Shown: positions 1-5,931 of the stretch, in pieces
How the letters are laid out: the number at the start of each line of letters is the position of its first letter
Numbering within the stretch: the first letter of the stretch is position 1
Assembly (NCBI GenBank): GCA_902803585.1
Contig: CADCQO010000269.1
Location: 1 to 6,740, forward strand
Source of the DNA: an uncultured Ruminococcus sp.
GTDB taxonomy: Bacteria > Bacillota > Clostridia > Oscillospirales > Acutalibacteraceae
Direction of reading: 5' to 3'
DNA length: 6,740 nucleotides
Made by a program: the position numbers and the translations under genes
Notes under the pieces: generated by a model
Seen by the model: only the letters and a program-made list of their open reading frames with translations
What the model was told of the DNA's origin: nothing
Database searches by the model: none

Positions 1-36
1 TATTTTACTTACTTCATGGATTGTATAATATTTCAT
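1..36 (-). CDS. Start of a probable MerR-family transcriptional regulator (3' part outside window)
   Basis: Only the first 12 codons are visible; they read MKYYTIHEVSKI. This matches the usual opening of MerR-type winged-helix regulators, in which M-x-Y-T-I-x-E-V/L begins the first helix of the DNA-binding domain. The start is well supported: a GAGGTG Shine-Dalgarno at 43-48 lies 6 nt before the ATG at 34-36, and a consensus promoter lies further upstream. It is therefore a separate transcription unit following the thiamine operon on the same strand. The effector, and even the family, cannot be confirmed from 12 residues; another helix-turn-helix protein with a similar opening is possible. 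That a gene starts here is fairly sure; that it is MerR is a reasonable inference. Confidence 0.6.
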   Translation of the reverse strand, partial: MKYYTIHEVSKI

Positions 37-58
37 AACTTTCACCTCGCTATATACT

Positions 59-86
59 ATTATAATATACAACTTATAAAAGTCAA
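59..86 (-). promoter_or_regulatory. Sigma-A-type promoter for the MerR-like gene
   Basis: On the minus strand a -35 box TTGACT (81-86) is followed after 16 nt by a perfect -10 box TATAAT (59-64). Transcription would start near position 50-53, just before the GAGGTG ribosome binding site at 43-48. The -10 lies inside a perfect 10-bp palindrome TATTATAATA (58-67). MerR-controlled promoters usually have long 19-20 bp spacers; this spacer is short, so the promoter looks constitutive or repressible rather than the classic MerR-activated type. Confidence 0.75.
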
Positions 87-90
87 CGTA

Positions 91-110
91 TTTTTATAAC
101 TTTTTATAAC
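91..110. repeat. Tandem 10-bp direct repeat upstream of the promoter
   Basis: TTTTTATAAC occurs twice back to back (91-100 and 101-110). On the minus strand this reads GTTATAAAAA twice, ending 4 bp upstream of the -35 box. One helical turn separates the copies, so it could be a paired protein-binding site or an AT-rich UP-type element. It could also be simple AT-rich sequence drift. No terminator hairpin for the upstream thiamine operon is visible in this stretch. Confidence 0.5.
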
Positions 111-116
111 ATCGTC

Positions 117-323
117 TTAACTGTTAAAAGCCTCCTTGCTTCCGCTGTGTCCTCTGTGGTCATAGGTGATACAGCGGGCTTTGTGACGGAGTTTTTTGAC
201 CGGTTCTGCATAAACATTATGACTGCTTGTCCAGCCGTGCATCAGGATAACGGGTTCACCGCTGCCTGCATCTTCATACCGTGTCTTGTTTTGAATTTTC
301 CAATTTACAATTCCGATTTTCAT
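117..323 (-). pseudogene. Truncated alpha/beta hydrolase (N-terminal fragment, 68 residues)
   Basis: The reading frame opens with ATG at 321-323, 8 nt after the thiC stop, and ends at TAA 117-119. It contains the hallmarks of the first part of an alpha/beta hydrolase: the D-A-G-S-G-E-P turn before strand 3 (residues 18-24), the oxyanion-hole HGW (29-31), and the Y-D-H-R-G-H-x-G-S segment (54-62). Family members run about 250-280 residues with a nucleophile Ser near residue 95 and later Asp and His; all of these are missing. The next 80 nt are a promoter for another gene, so no frameshifted remainder can lie downstream. There is no clear Shine-Dalgarno, so any translation would depend on coupling to thiC. 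It is most likely a deletion remnant; a functional short protein is unlikely. Confidence 0.7.
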
Positions 324-331
324 GTTCGGTA

Positions 332-1648
332 TTATGGCTTTTCTGTGCAGAATTCTACTTTCTTTCCTTCCAGAATCATGTTGGTGGTTCTCACGGCACA
401 CATTTTTCCGCACATGGAACAGGTGTGTCTGTCTGCCGGAGGGGTGCTTTCAAAATAGGCTCTTGCTTTTTCGGGGTCTGCGGCAACCTTGAACATTTCT
501 TCCCAGTCTACTTTGTGACGTGCTTCTGCCATCTGGTTGTCCTTGTCCCTTGCATGAGGCACACCCTTTGCAATGTCTGCGGCATGAGCAGCGATGCGGC
601 TGGCAATAATGCCCTCTTTGACATCGTTCAGATCGGGCAGTCTGAGATGTTCGGCAGGTGTTACATAACAAAGGAAATCCGCACCGCTTGCCGCTGCAAT
701 AGCGCCGCCGATCGCTGATGTGATATGGTCGTAGCCGGGGAAAATATCTGTTACCAGAGGTCCCAGCACATAGAACGGTGCATTGTGACAGATACGCTTC
801 TGCAGTTTCATGTTGGCTTCGATCTCGTTCATTGCCATATGACCAGGGCCTTCTACCATAACCTGTACATTTCTTGCCCATGCTCTTTCTGTCAGCGCAC
901 CCAGTTCGATCAGTTCTGAAATCTGACCCGCATCTGTTGCATCATCAATACAGCCGGGACGCAGTGCATCACCAAGACTGATAGTAACATCGAATTCTTC
1001 CAGAATATCCAGTACCTTGTCATAGTATTCATAGAACGGGTTTTCGTTGCCCGTCATCATCATCCACGCAAACAGCAGGGAACCGCCCCGTGATACAATG
1101 TTCATTTTTCTCTTGTCACGCATGAAAGCCTCTACGGCTCTGCGATTGATGCCGGCATGAATCGTCATGAAGTCAACGCCTTCTTCCGCATGGGCACGAA
1201 CCACTCTCAGAAAATCCTCTGGGGTGATTTCGAGCAGGTCCTTTTCAAGATAACCGATAGCATCGTACATAGGTACAGTACCGATCATAGCGGTGGATTT
1301 TTCGATCAGTTCACGGCGGAAGGTATTGGTTTTGCCGTAGTTGCTCAGATCCATAATGGCTTCTGCACCGAATTTCAGTGCCATGTCTACCTTCTGCCTT
1401 TCAACATCATAGTTTTTGCAGTCGCCCGATATACCAAGATTGACATTGATTTTTGTTCTCATGCCTGCACCGATGCCCTCCGGAGAGATCGAACGGTGAT
1501 TGATATTGCAGGGAATAGCGACTTCCCCCTTTGCAACAGATTCCATGACTTTTTCGGGAGTAGTGTACTCCTTTTCAGCAACGATTTTCATTTCGGGCGT
1601 AATAATACCCTTTTTAGCGGCTTCCATCTGTGTTTTGTAAGTTCTCAT
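332..1648 (-). CDS. thiC: Phosphomethylpyrimidine synthase ThiC
   Basis: ThiC is a cytosolic radical SAM enzyme that rearranges aminoimidazole ribotide into hydroxymethylpyrimidine phosphate, the pyrimidine half of thiamine. At 438 residues it is the short form, without the N-terminal domain of the roughly 630-residue E. coli enzyme. Visible family motifs are N-H-R at 50-52, GTVPMYDA (123-130), SRGGS (186-190), GDALRPG (226-232), EGPGH (266-270) and CYVTPAEHL (327-335). The C-terminal cluster motif CSMCGKMC (Cys410, 413, 417) binds the 4Fe-4S cluster; its spacing is CX2CX3C, one residue shorter than the CX2CX4C of E. coli. The ATG at 1646-1648 is preceded by AAAGGA (1659-1664). The gene starts 24 nt after the thiD stop and is the last intact gene of the operon. 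The identity is certain. Confidence 0.98.
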   Translation of the reverse strand: MRTYKTQMEAAKKGIITPEMKIVAEKEYTTPEKVMESVAKGEVAIPCNINHRSISPEGIGAGMRTKINVNLGISGDCKNYDVERQKVDMALKFGAEAIMDLSNYGKTNTFRRELIEKSTAMIGTVPMYDAIGYLEKDLLEITPEDFLRVVRAHAEEGVDFMTIHAGINRRAVEAFMRDKRKMNIVSRGGSLLFAWMMMTGNENPFYEYYDKVLDILEEFDVTISLGDALRPGCIDDATDAGQISELIELGALTERAWARNVQVMVEGPGHMAMNEIEANMKLQKRICHNAPFYVLGPLVTDIFPGYDHITSAIGGAIAAASGADFLCYVTPAEHLRLPDLNDVKEGIIASRIAAHAADIAKGVPHARDKDNQMAEARHKVDWEEMFKVAADPEKARAYFESTPPADRHTCSMCGKMCAVRTTNMILEGKKVEFCTEKP

Positions 1649-1672
1649 GATTCAGATTTCCTTTCAAGCATT

Positions 1673-2470
1673 TTAGTTTTTGAACTGACCGTGATAGTCG
1701 AATGCGTGGTTCATGGGTCCAGAGCCTTTTCCCAAATCCAGCATAGCACCCAATGCCCCCGATATATAGTCTTTGGCTTTCTGTACGACCTTTTCTATCG
1801 GATAACCTTTGGCGAGATTGGCGGCAATTGCTGAGGAAAGTGTGCATCCTGTTCCGTGTGTGTTCGGATTGTCAATGTGTTTTCCTTCAAAGGCGGTCAG
1901 GTGTCCGTCATAGTACAGAATATCGGTTGCGTCACTGATACTGTGTCCGCCCTTGACAAGTACGGCTGTCCCGTAACATTTTCCGATTTTTACCGCAGCA
2001 CGGGCCATGCTGTCCCTGTCAGTAATCTTCAGACCAGCAAGCACTTCTGCTTCAGGAATGTTGGGCGTGATAACAGAGGCCGCAGGAAGAAGCAGCTCTT
2101 CCAAAGCCTGTACAGCGTCCTCAGCAATCAGTCTTGCACCGCTTGTCGCCACCATCACAGGATCGACAACAATATTTTTTGCCTTGTAAAAGGTCAGTTT
2201 TCCAGCAATCATTCTGATGAGTTCTGTGGAAGATACCATTCCGATTTTTACGGCATCGGGCGGGATATCCTCAAAAACTGCGTCAATCTGGTGTCCGAGA
2301 AATTCCGGTGAAACCTCGTATACGGCACGTACCCCTGTGGTATTTTGTGCAGTCAGTGCCGTAACAGCACTCATTGCATAAACACCGTTCAGGGTGATTG
2401 TCTTGATATCTGCTTGAATACCGGCGCCTCCGCAGGAATCACTTCCCGCGATTGATAATGCAGTTTTCAT
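1673..2470 (-). CDS. thiD: Hydroxymethylpyrimidine/phosphomethylpyrimidine kinase ThiD
   Basis: ThiD phosphorylates hydroxymethylpyrimidine and its monophosphate to the diphosphate used by ThiE; it belongs to the ribokinase fold family. The 265-residue length is typical. Visible motifs are the N-terminal substrate-binding A-G-S-D-S-x-G-G-A-G-I-Q-A-D (residues 8-21), a V-D-P-V-M segment near 102-106, T-P-N-x-x-E-A-E near 135-142, V-K-G-G-H near 172-176, and the anion hole/catalytic H-G-T-G-C-T-L-S (205-212, Cys209). An in-frame TTG seven codons further upstream is possible, but the strong AGGAG at 2478-2482, 7 nt before the ATG at 2468-2470, lies inside that extension and fixes the start at 2470. 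It is preceded by the only long spacer of the operon and followed by thiC after 24 nt. Confidence 0.97.
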   Translation of the reverse strand: MKTALSIAGSDSCGGAGIQADIKTITLNGVYAMSAVTALTAQNTTGVRAVYEVSPEFLGHQIDAVFEDIPPDAVKIGMVSSTELIRMIAGKLTFYKAKNIVVDPVMVATSGARLIAEDAVQALEELLLPAASVITPNIPEAEVLAGLKITDRDSMARAAVKIGKCYGTAVLVKGGHSISDATDILYYDGHLTAFEGKHIDNPNTHGTGCTLSSAIAANLAKGYPIEKVVQKAKDYISGALGAMLDLGKGSGPMNHAFDYHGQFKN

Positions 2471-2510
2471 AAAACAGCTCCTTTCCTTCAAAAACGCATT
2501 ATTTTTGTAT

Positions 2511-2543
2511 AGCGACCCAAAGTGGTGTCCCCGATAGGCCGCT
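2511..2543 (-). other. Stem-loop in the thiE-thiD spacer, specific to the transcribed strand
   Basis: On the minus-strand RNA, AGCGGCCU (2536-2543) can pair with GGGUCGCU (2511-2518) as an eight-pair stem including two G-U pairs, closing a 17-nt loop. On the plus strand the same two positions would be A-C mismatches, so the fold favours the transcript of the operon. No U-run follows it, so it is not a terminator. It sits about 40 nt before the thiD start and could be an RNA processing or stability element, or part of an inserted intergenic repeat. No known riboswitch motif was recognised. This is a fold made by eye only. Confidence 0.35.
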
Positions 2544-2555
2544 TGTTGAAAATTG

Positions 2556-2598
2556 AAAAATATCAGCCGCAGTCCTGCTGACTTCAGACAGCGGGCAG
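2556..2598 (-). terminator. Possible weak terminator/attenuator between thiE and thiD
   Basis: Minus-strand RNA shows an imperfect hairpin: CUGCCCGC (2591-2598) against GCGGCUG (2564-2570), with one mismatch and one bulge. It continues past a U-U mismatch with GUC/GAC (2587-2589 with 2572-2574). It is followed after three bases by UUUUU (2556-2560). It begins about 17 nt after the thiE stop. Imperfect pairing and the short U-run suggest partial read-through, which would lower expression of thiD and thiC relative to the upstream genes. It may be coincidental. Confidence 0.3.
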
Positions 2599-2614
2599 TT
2601 TATCTTTTGTCGGT

Positions 2615-3259
2615 TTACTGCCGTGTGCTGATGGCCAGCGTATCCAGTTTGGCTCTGAGCTTTTCAGCGGCGGATTTTACGTCCTGTGCCGCAAAAACAG
2701 CTGAAATAACCGCTGCCCCTGCTATGCCGCTCCCCCTGACAATATCAATGTTATCATAAGTCAGTCCCCCGATAGCAACAACAGGAATCTGCACCAGTGA
2801 GGTGATTTCTTTCAGCGTTTCTATGCTCATGGGTCTGGTATTATGTTTGGTGGGCGAGGTGAACAGCGCACCGCACCCCAGATAATCCGCACCCTGTATC
2901 TGTGCGTTTTTCGCCTGTTCAGGCGTTTTGGCCGTAGCACCGATGATAAAATCGCTGCCGGTAATTGTTCTGACAGCAGAAACGTCCATATCGTCCGCTC
3001 CCACATGAACGCCATCTGCTCCGCTGTCAATAGCGGCCTGTACATTGTCGTTGATAATCAGGGGAACATTATACTTCCGGCAGATGTCTTTTAACTTTCG
3101 GGCTTTTTCGGTGAGCTGTTCTGTTGACAGATTCTTTTCACGAAACTGTAATATCGTTACACCGCCCTGAAGAGCTTTTTCAACTTCTTCATAAAAATCA
3201 CGCTGACCGATACAGCCGCTGTCAGTGATAGCATACAGAAAAAGACAATTTCTATCCAT
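2615..3259 (-). CDS. thiE: Thiamine-phosphate synthase ThiE
   Basis: ThiE condenses hydroxymethylpyrimidine diphosphate with thiazole phosphate to give thiamine phosphate; it is a cytosolic TIM barrel. The 214 residues fit the family. Motifs in order are L-Q-F-R-E-K (37-42), I-I-N-D-N (68-72), G-V-H-V-G-A-D-D (83-90, with the Mg-binding Asp), G-A-T-A-K-T (107-112), F-T-S-P-T-K-x-N-T (133-141, diphosphate and carboxylate binding) and V-V-A-I-G-G-L (160-166). Presence of the Mg/diphosphate-binding residues marks this copy, rather than its neighbour, as the true synthase. The ATG at 3257-3259 overlaps the tenI stop by 8 nt; a strong AAGGAGG (3272-3278) lies 12 nt upstream inside tenI. The 144-nt gap after the gene is exceptional for this operon. 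Confidence 0.96.
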   Translation of the reverse strand: MDRNCLFLYAITDSGCIGQRDFYEEVEKALQGGVTILQFREKNLSTEQLTEKARKLKDICRKYNVPLIINDNVQAAIDSGADGVHVGADDMDVSAVRTITGSDFIIGATAKTPEQAKNAQIQGADYLGCGALFTSPTKHNTRPMSIETLKEITSLVQIPVVAIGGLTYDNIDIVRGSGIAGAAVISAVFAAQDVKSAAEKLRAKLDTLAISTRQ

Positions 3260-3863
3260 GTCTTGTCATTGCCTCCTTGAGTGCAGAGATCAGAGCGGAG
3301 GGCTCGCCGCTTTTCATGAAACCGCTCATCATGCACACACCATCCGCACCTGCAGATATTGTTTTTGAAGCGTTTTCTGCGGAAATGCCTCCGATAGCAT
3401 AAACGGAAATAGTGACGCTTTTTTTTACTTCATGCAGAAAATCTGTTCCCCTGCCCGCTGTACCTGCTTTGCAGTCTGTCGGAAAAATATGGCCGGCGGT
3501 AATATAAGACGCTCCGAGCTGCTGTGCTTCCTGTGCTTCAGCTGTGCTGTGACAGGATACGCCGATAACGGAAAAGGAGAGTTTTTGTTCATGTGTCATT
3601 TTCCGCAGAACAAAAAGAGGGAGGTGTATGCGGGAAACGCCCAGTCTTAGCGCCGCACGATAGTAAAAGTGCATGGTAAAGGGGACAGCATATTCCTGAC
3701 AGATGGGAAGGACTTTTTCAGAAAGGGAGATATAGTCGGATTCGCTGAGGTCTTTTTCCCTCAGAATGATACTGTCAGGTTTTGCGGCGGCGATTTTCCG
3801 GAGCTGTGTCAGAAAGTCATTTCCGCACAGAAGGCGGTTAGTGATACAGATAACCTTACACAT
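3252..3863 (-). CDS. tenI: Thiazole tautomerase TenI (ThiE-like)
   Basis: TenI is a ThiE-like TIM barrel that does not join the two halves of thiamine; in Bacillus subtilis it isomerises the ThiG product to the aromatic thiazole carboxylate. The 203-residue protein has ILREKDLS (33-40), a G-V-S-C-H-S segment (101-106), the TenI signature A-G-H-I-F-x-T-D-C-K-A-G (123-134) followed by G-R-G, and V-Y-A-I-G-G-I (154-160). His125 is equivalent to the catalytic His122 of B. subtilis TenI. The Asp pair and T-x-T-K loop that ThiE uses for Mg-diphosphate are absent. The start at 3863 (M-C-K-V-I-C-I-T-N-R) matches relatives and overlaps the thiH stop by 8 nt; an ATG four codons upstream (3875) is the alternative. 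Neither has a Shine-Dalgarno, so translation is probably coupled to thiH. It overlaps thiE by 8 nt. Confidence 0.88.
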   Translation of the reverse strand: MCKVICITNRLLCGNDFLTQLRKIAAAKPDSIILREKDLSESDYISLSEKVLPICQEYAVPFTMHFYYRAALRLGVSRIHLPLFVLRKMTHEQKLSFSVIGVSCHSTAEAQEAQQLGASYITAGHIFPTDCKAGTAGRGTDFLHEVKKSVTISVYAIGGISAENASKTISAGADGVCMMSGFMKSGEPSALISALKEAMTRHG

Positions 3864-5109
3864 AGAGATAATCATTCAGTACAGGCTGCAAACCTTCCCT
3901 TGACATATCCTGATACATTTTATCAAGGCTTCTTGCATCGTCAATTTCAAACTGTTCATCGCCTTCTGCACTGTCGGACTCCTTTCCGCTGTATTTGCTT
4001 TCATGGTCACCGATACCCGTAGAAACGCCCGCGGATATTTTTGTAGCAGCGATTTTTACAATCCCGTTGCGGAAACTCTCACTTTCTCTGGAGGATACCG
4101 TAATACCGACAAAGGGCAGGAAAATACGGTAAGCGCAAAGCACCTGACAAAGCTGTGTTTCATGTACATCAAGCGGATTGATTTTATCATTGTTGATAAT
4201 AGGACGAAGGCGAGGACAGGAGAGGGACATTTCCGCATGAGGATATTTTCTCTGGAGATAGTATACATGGAGAGCGCTGGCGAGGGCATCTTTCCGGAAA
4301 TCCGAAAGACCGAGCAGTGCTGAAAACGCTACTCCCCGCATACCGCCGCGAAGTGCCCGTTCCTGTGCGTCAAAACGATACGGCCAGACACGTTTGTGTC
4401 CCAGCAGGTGGAGAGTTTCATATTTATCAGCATCATATGTTTCCTGAAAAACAGTAACATAGTCCGCACCGCATTCGTGGAGGTAACGGTATTCATCGGT
4501 ATTGACAGGATAGATTTCCAGACCTACCATACGGAAATATTTGCGGGCAAGCTGACAGGCTTCTCCGATATATTCAATACTGCTTTTTGCTCTGCTTTCA
4601 CCCGTGAGAATGAGAATTTCTTCCATGCCCGAATCAGCAATGCTTTTCATTTCCCTGTCGATCTGCTCCATGCTGAGTTTCATGCGCCTGATGTCGTTAT
4701 AACAGTTGAAACCGCAGTAAACGCAGTAGTTCTCGCAGTAGTTCGCAATATAAAGGGGAGTGAACAGATAGACGGTATTACCGAAATGTTTTCCTGTTTC
4801 AATTCTTGCCCTCTGTGCCATACGTTCAAGATAAGGTTCAGCGGCAGGAGAAAGAAGCGCTTTGAAGTCCTCCAGCGTACAGGTTTCATGTTCCAGCGCG
4901 GCGATAACATCACGGACTGTATATTTGGTGCTGTCATATTCCTTTACCTGTGACATAACCTTTTCACAGACATCGGATTCTATCATTTCCATACCTTCCA
5001 TATATTCCATATGGTTGGTGCGGCAGGACGGGTCATTTTCAAGACGATGCTTTCTTTCGAGTGCGGCAGGAGAGAGTTTTCCGCTGTCGACAAAAAAACT
5101 GTTTTCCAT
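3856..5109 (-). CDS. thiH: 2-iminoacetate synthase ThiH (radical SAM tyrosine lyase)
   Basis: ThiH splits tyrosine with a 5'-deoxyadenosyl radical into dehydroglycine, used by ThiG, and p-cresol. The 417-residue protein has the radical SAM motif CENYCVYC (Cys125, Cys129, Cys132), flanked by F-G-N-T-V-Y-L-F-T-P-L-Y (109-120). It then shows I-L-I-L-T-G-E and V-G-L-E-I-Y-P-V, Q-E-T-Y, S-C-P-R-L-R-P and S-S-R-E-S, and ends Q-P-V-L-N-D-Y. E. coli ThiH has its cluster at Cys85-92 in 377 residues, so this one carries about 40 extra N-terminal residues, as I recall for clostridial homologues. A GTG three codons upstream (5118) is possible, but GAGGTG at 5116-5121, 6 nt before the ATG at 5107-5109, overlaps that GTG and fixes the start. 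It lies 10 nt after thiG, and its 3' end overlaps tenI. Oxygen sensitivity implies an anaerobe. Confidence 0.97.
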   Translation of the reverse strand: MENSFFVDSGKLSPAALERKHRLENDPSCRTNHMEYMEGMEMIESDVCEKVMSQVKEYDSTKYTVRDVIAALEHETCTLEDFKALLSPAAEPYLERMAQRARIETGKHFGNTVYLFTPLYIANYCENYCVYCGFNCYNDIRRMKLSMEQIDREMKSIADSGMEEILILTGESRAKSSIEYIGEACQLARKYFRMVGLEIYPVNTDEYRYLHECGADYVTVFQETYDADKYETLHLLGHKRVWPYRFDAQERALRGGMRGVAFSALLGLSDFRKDALASALHVYYLQRKYPHAEMSLSCPRLRPIINNDKINPLDVHETQLCQVLCAYRIFLPFVGITVSSRESESFRNGIVKIAATKISAGVSTGIGDHESKYSGKESDSAEGDEQFEIDDARSLDKMYQDMSREGLQPVLNDYLYV

Positions 5110-5115
5110 TTTCAG

Positions 5116-5121
5116 CACCTC
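5116..5121 (-). promoter_or_regulatory. Ribosome binding site of thiH, overlapping the thiG stop
   Basis: GAGGTG lies 6 nt before the thiH ATG, and its first bases are shared with the thiG stop TGA (5120-5122). Ribosomes ending thiG therefore finish exactly on the thiH initiation site, favouring coupled and balanced synthesis of ThiG and ThiH, which act together. It also rules out the in-frame GTG inside the site as the thiH start. Confidence 0.8.
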
Positions 5122-5893
5122 AGTTTCTCAAAAAGCCTGTCAGCGGGTCAGAAGCAGAAGCGCCTCTGGTCAGGACTCTTCCCAATTTTGCAAGATAGGC
5201 CATTCTGCCCGCTTCAATAGCTGATTTGAAGGCAGAAGCCATTAAGGGCAGATTGCCGGCGGTAGCAAGGGCAGTATTGGCCATAATAGCGGCGACACCC
5301 ATCTCCATTGCTTCACACGCCTGCGAAGGTCTGCCGATACCTGCATCAACGATGACAGGCAGTTCGATTTCATCAATCAGTATCTGGATAAATTCCTTTG
5401 TTGCAAGGCCTTTATTGGAGCCGATAGGGGACGCGAGCGGCATAACGGCACTTGCGCCGGCATTGACAAGATCTCTTGCTGCATACAGATCCGGATACAT
5501 ATAGGGCAGTACCACAAAACCGTCTTTTGCAAGGATTTCCGTTGCCTTTATGGTTTCGTTGTTATCGGGAAGGAGATATTTGCTGTCACGCATGATTTCT
5601 ACTTTCACAAAATTGCCGCAGCCCAGCTCTCTTGCCAGCCTCGCAATACGGACGGCTTCATCTGCATTTCTTGCGCCGGAGGTATTGGGCAGAAGTGTTA
5701 CGCCCTCTGGAATATAGTCAAGGATATTTTCGTGTTCTTTCGTATTAGCCCGACGGACTGCCAGTGTAATGATTTCTGCGCCTGCATCACGCACAGCGGC
5801 TTCAATCAGCGAAAGGGAGTATTTGCCTGAGCCTAAAATAAATCTGGACGAAAATTCTTTTCCTCCCAGTACGAGTTTATCATCGTTTTTCAT
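5120..5893 (-). CDS. thiG: Thiazole synthase ThiG
   Basis: ThiG builds the thiazole phosphate ring from deoxyxylulose 5-phosphate, dehydroglycine and the ThiS thiocarboxylate; it is a TIM barrel that works with ThiS and ThiH. The 257 residues match the usual 250-265. The opening L-x-L-G-G-K-E-F-S-S-R-F-I-L-G-S-G-K-Y (near 7-25), T-L-A-V-R-R (43-48), L-P-N-T-S-G (68-73) and the Schiff-base lysine in F-V-K-V-E-I (Lys97) are visible. They are followed by V-L-P-Y, M-P-L-A-S-P-I-G-S and V-D-A-G-I-G-R-P-S. ATG at 5891-5893 is preferred; a GTG three codons upstream (5902) is the alternative. The ribosome binding site is weak (GAGTG). It starts 38 nt after the rhodanese and ends 10 nt before thiH. 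Confidence 0.98.
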   Translation of the reverse strand: MKNDDKLVLGGKEFSSRFILGSGKYSLSLIEAAVRDAGAEIITLAVRRANTKEHENILDYIPEGVTLLPNTSGARNADEAVRIARLARELGCGNFVKVEIMRDSKYLLPDNNETIKATEILAKDGFVVLPYMYPDLYAARDLVNAGASAVMPLASPIGSNKGLATKEFIQILIDEIELPVIVDAGIGRPSQACEAMEMGVAAIMANTALATAGNLPLMASAFKSAIEAGRMAYLAKLGRVLTRGASASDPLTGFLRN

Positions 5894-5931
5894 GTCAATC
5901 ACTCTTTCTGTCGTATTTTGTAATCAGTCGG

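Noticed and set aside
87..335. Intrinsic terminator for the thiamine operon after thiC
   Set aside because: No GC-rich hairpin followed by a U-run could be found on the minus strand between the thiC stop and the next promoter.
281..718. 145-residue plus-strand open frame over the 3' end of thiC
   Set aside because: Antisense to certain ThiC coding sequence and to the hydrolase fragment; no ribosome binding site or motif.
450..881. 143-residue minus-strand open frame inside thiC
   Set aside because: Out of frame with ThiC, whose motifs in this stretch are intact; Arg/Ser/Cys-rich low-quality translation.
1157..1834. 225-residue plus-strand open frame opposite thiC and thiD
   Set aside because: It crosses the boundary between two certain genes, has no recognisable domain, and is rich in Phe, Cys and His as expected from the antisense of a well-conserved coding sequence.
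2471..2614. TPP riboswitch before thiD
   Set aside because: The spacer folds, but I found neither the CUGAGA box nor the CUGAU-CUGGAUAAUGCCAGCG core in either orientation.
4396..4953. 185-residue plus-strand open frame opposite thiH
   Set aside because: It lies wholly within thiH, has no family motif, and its composition is that of a complement shadow.
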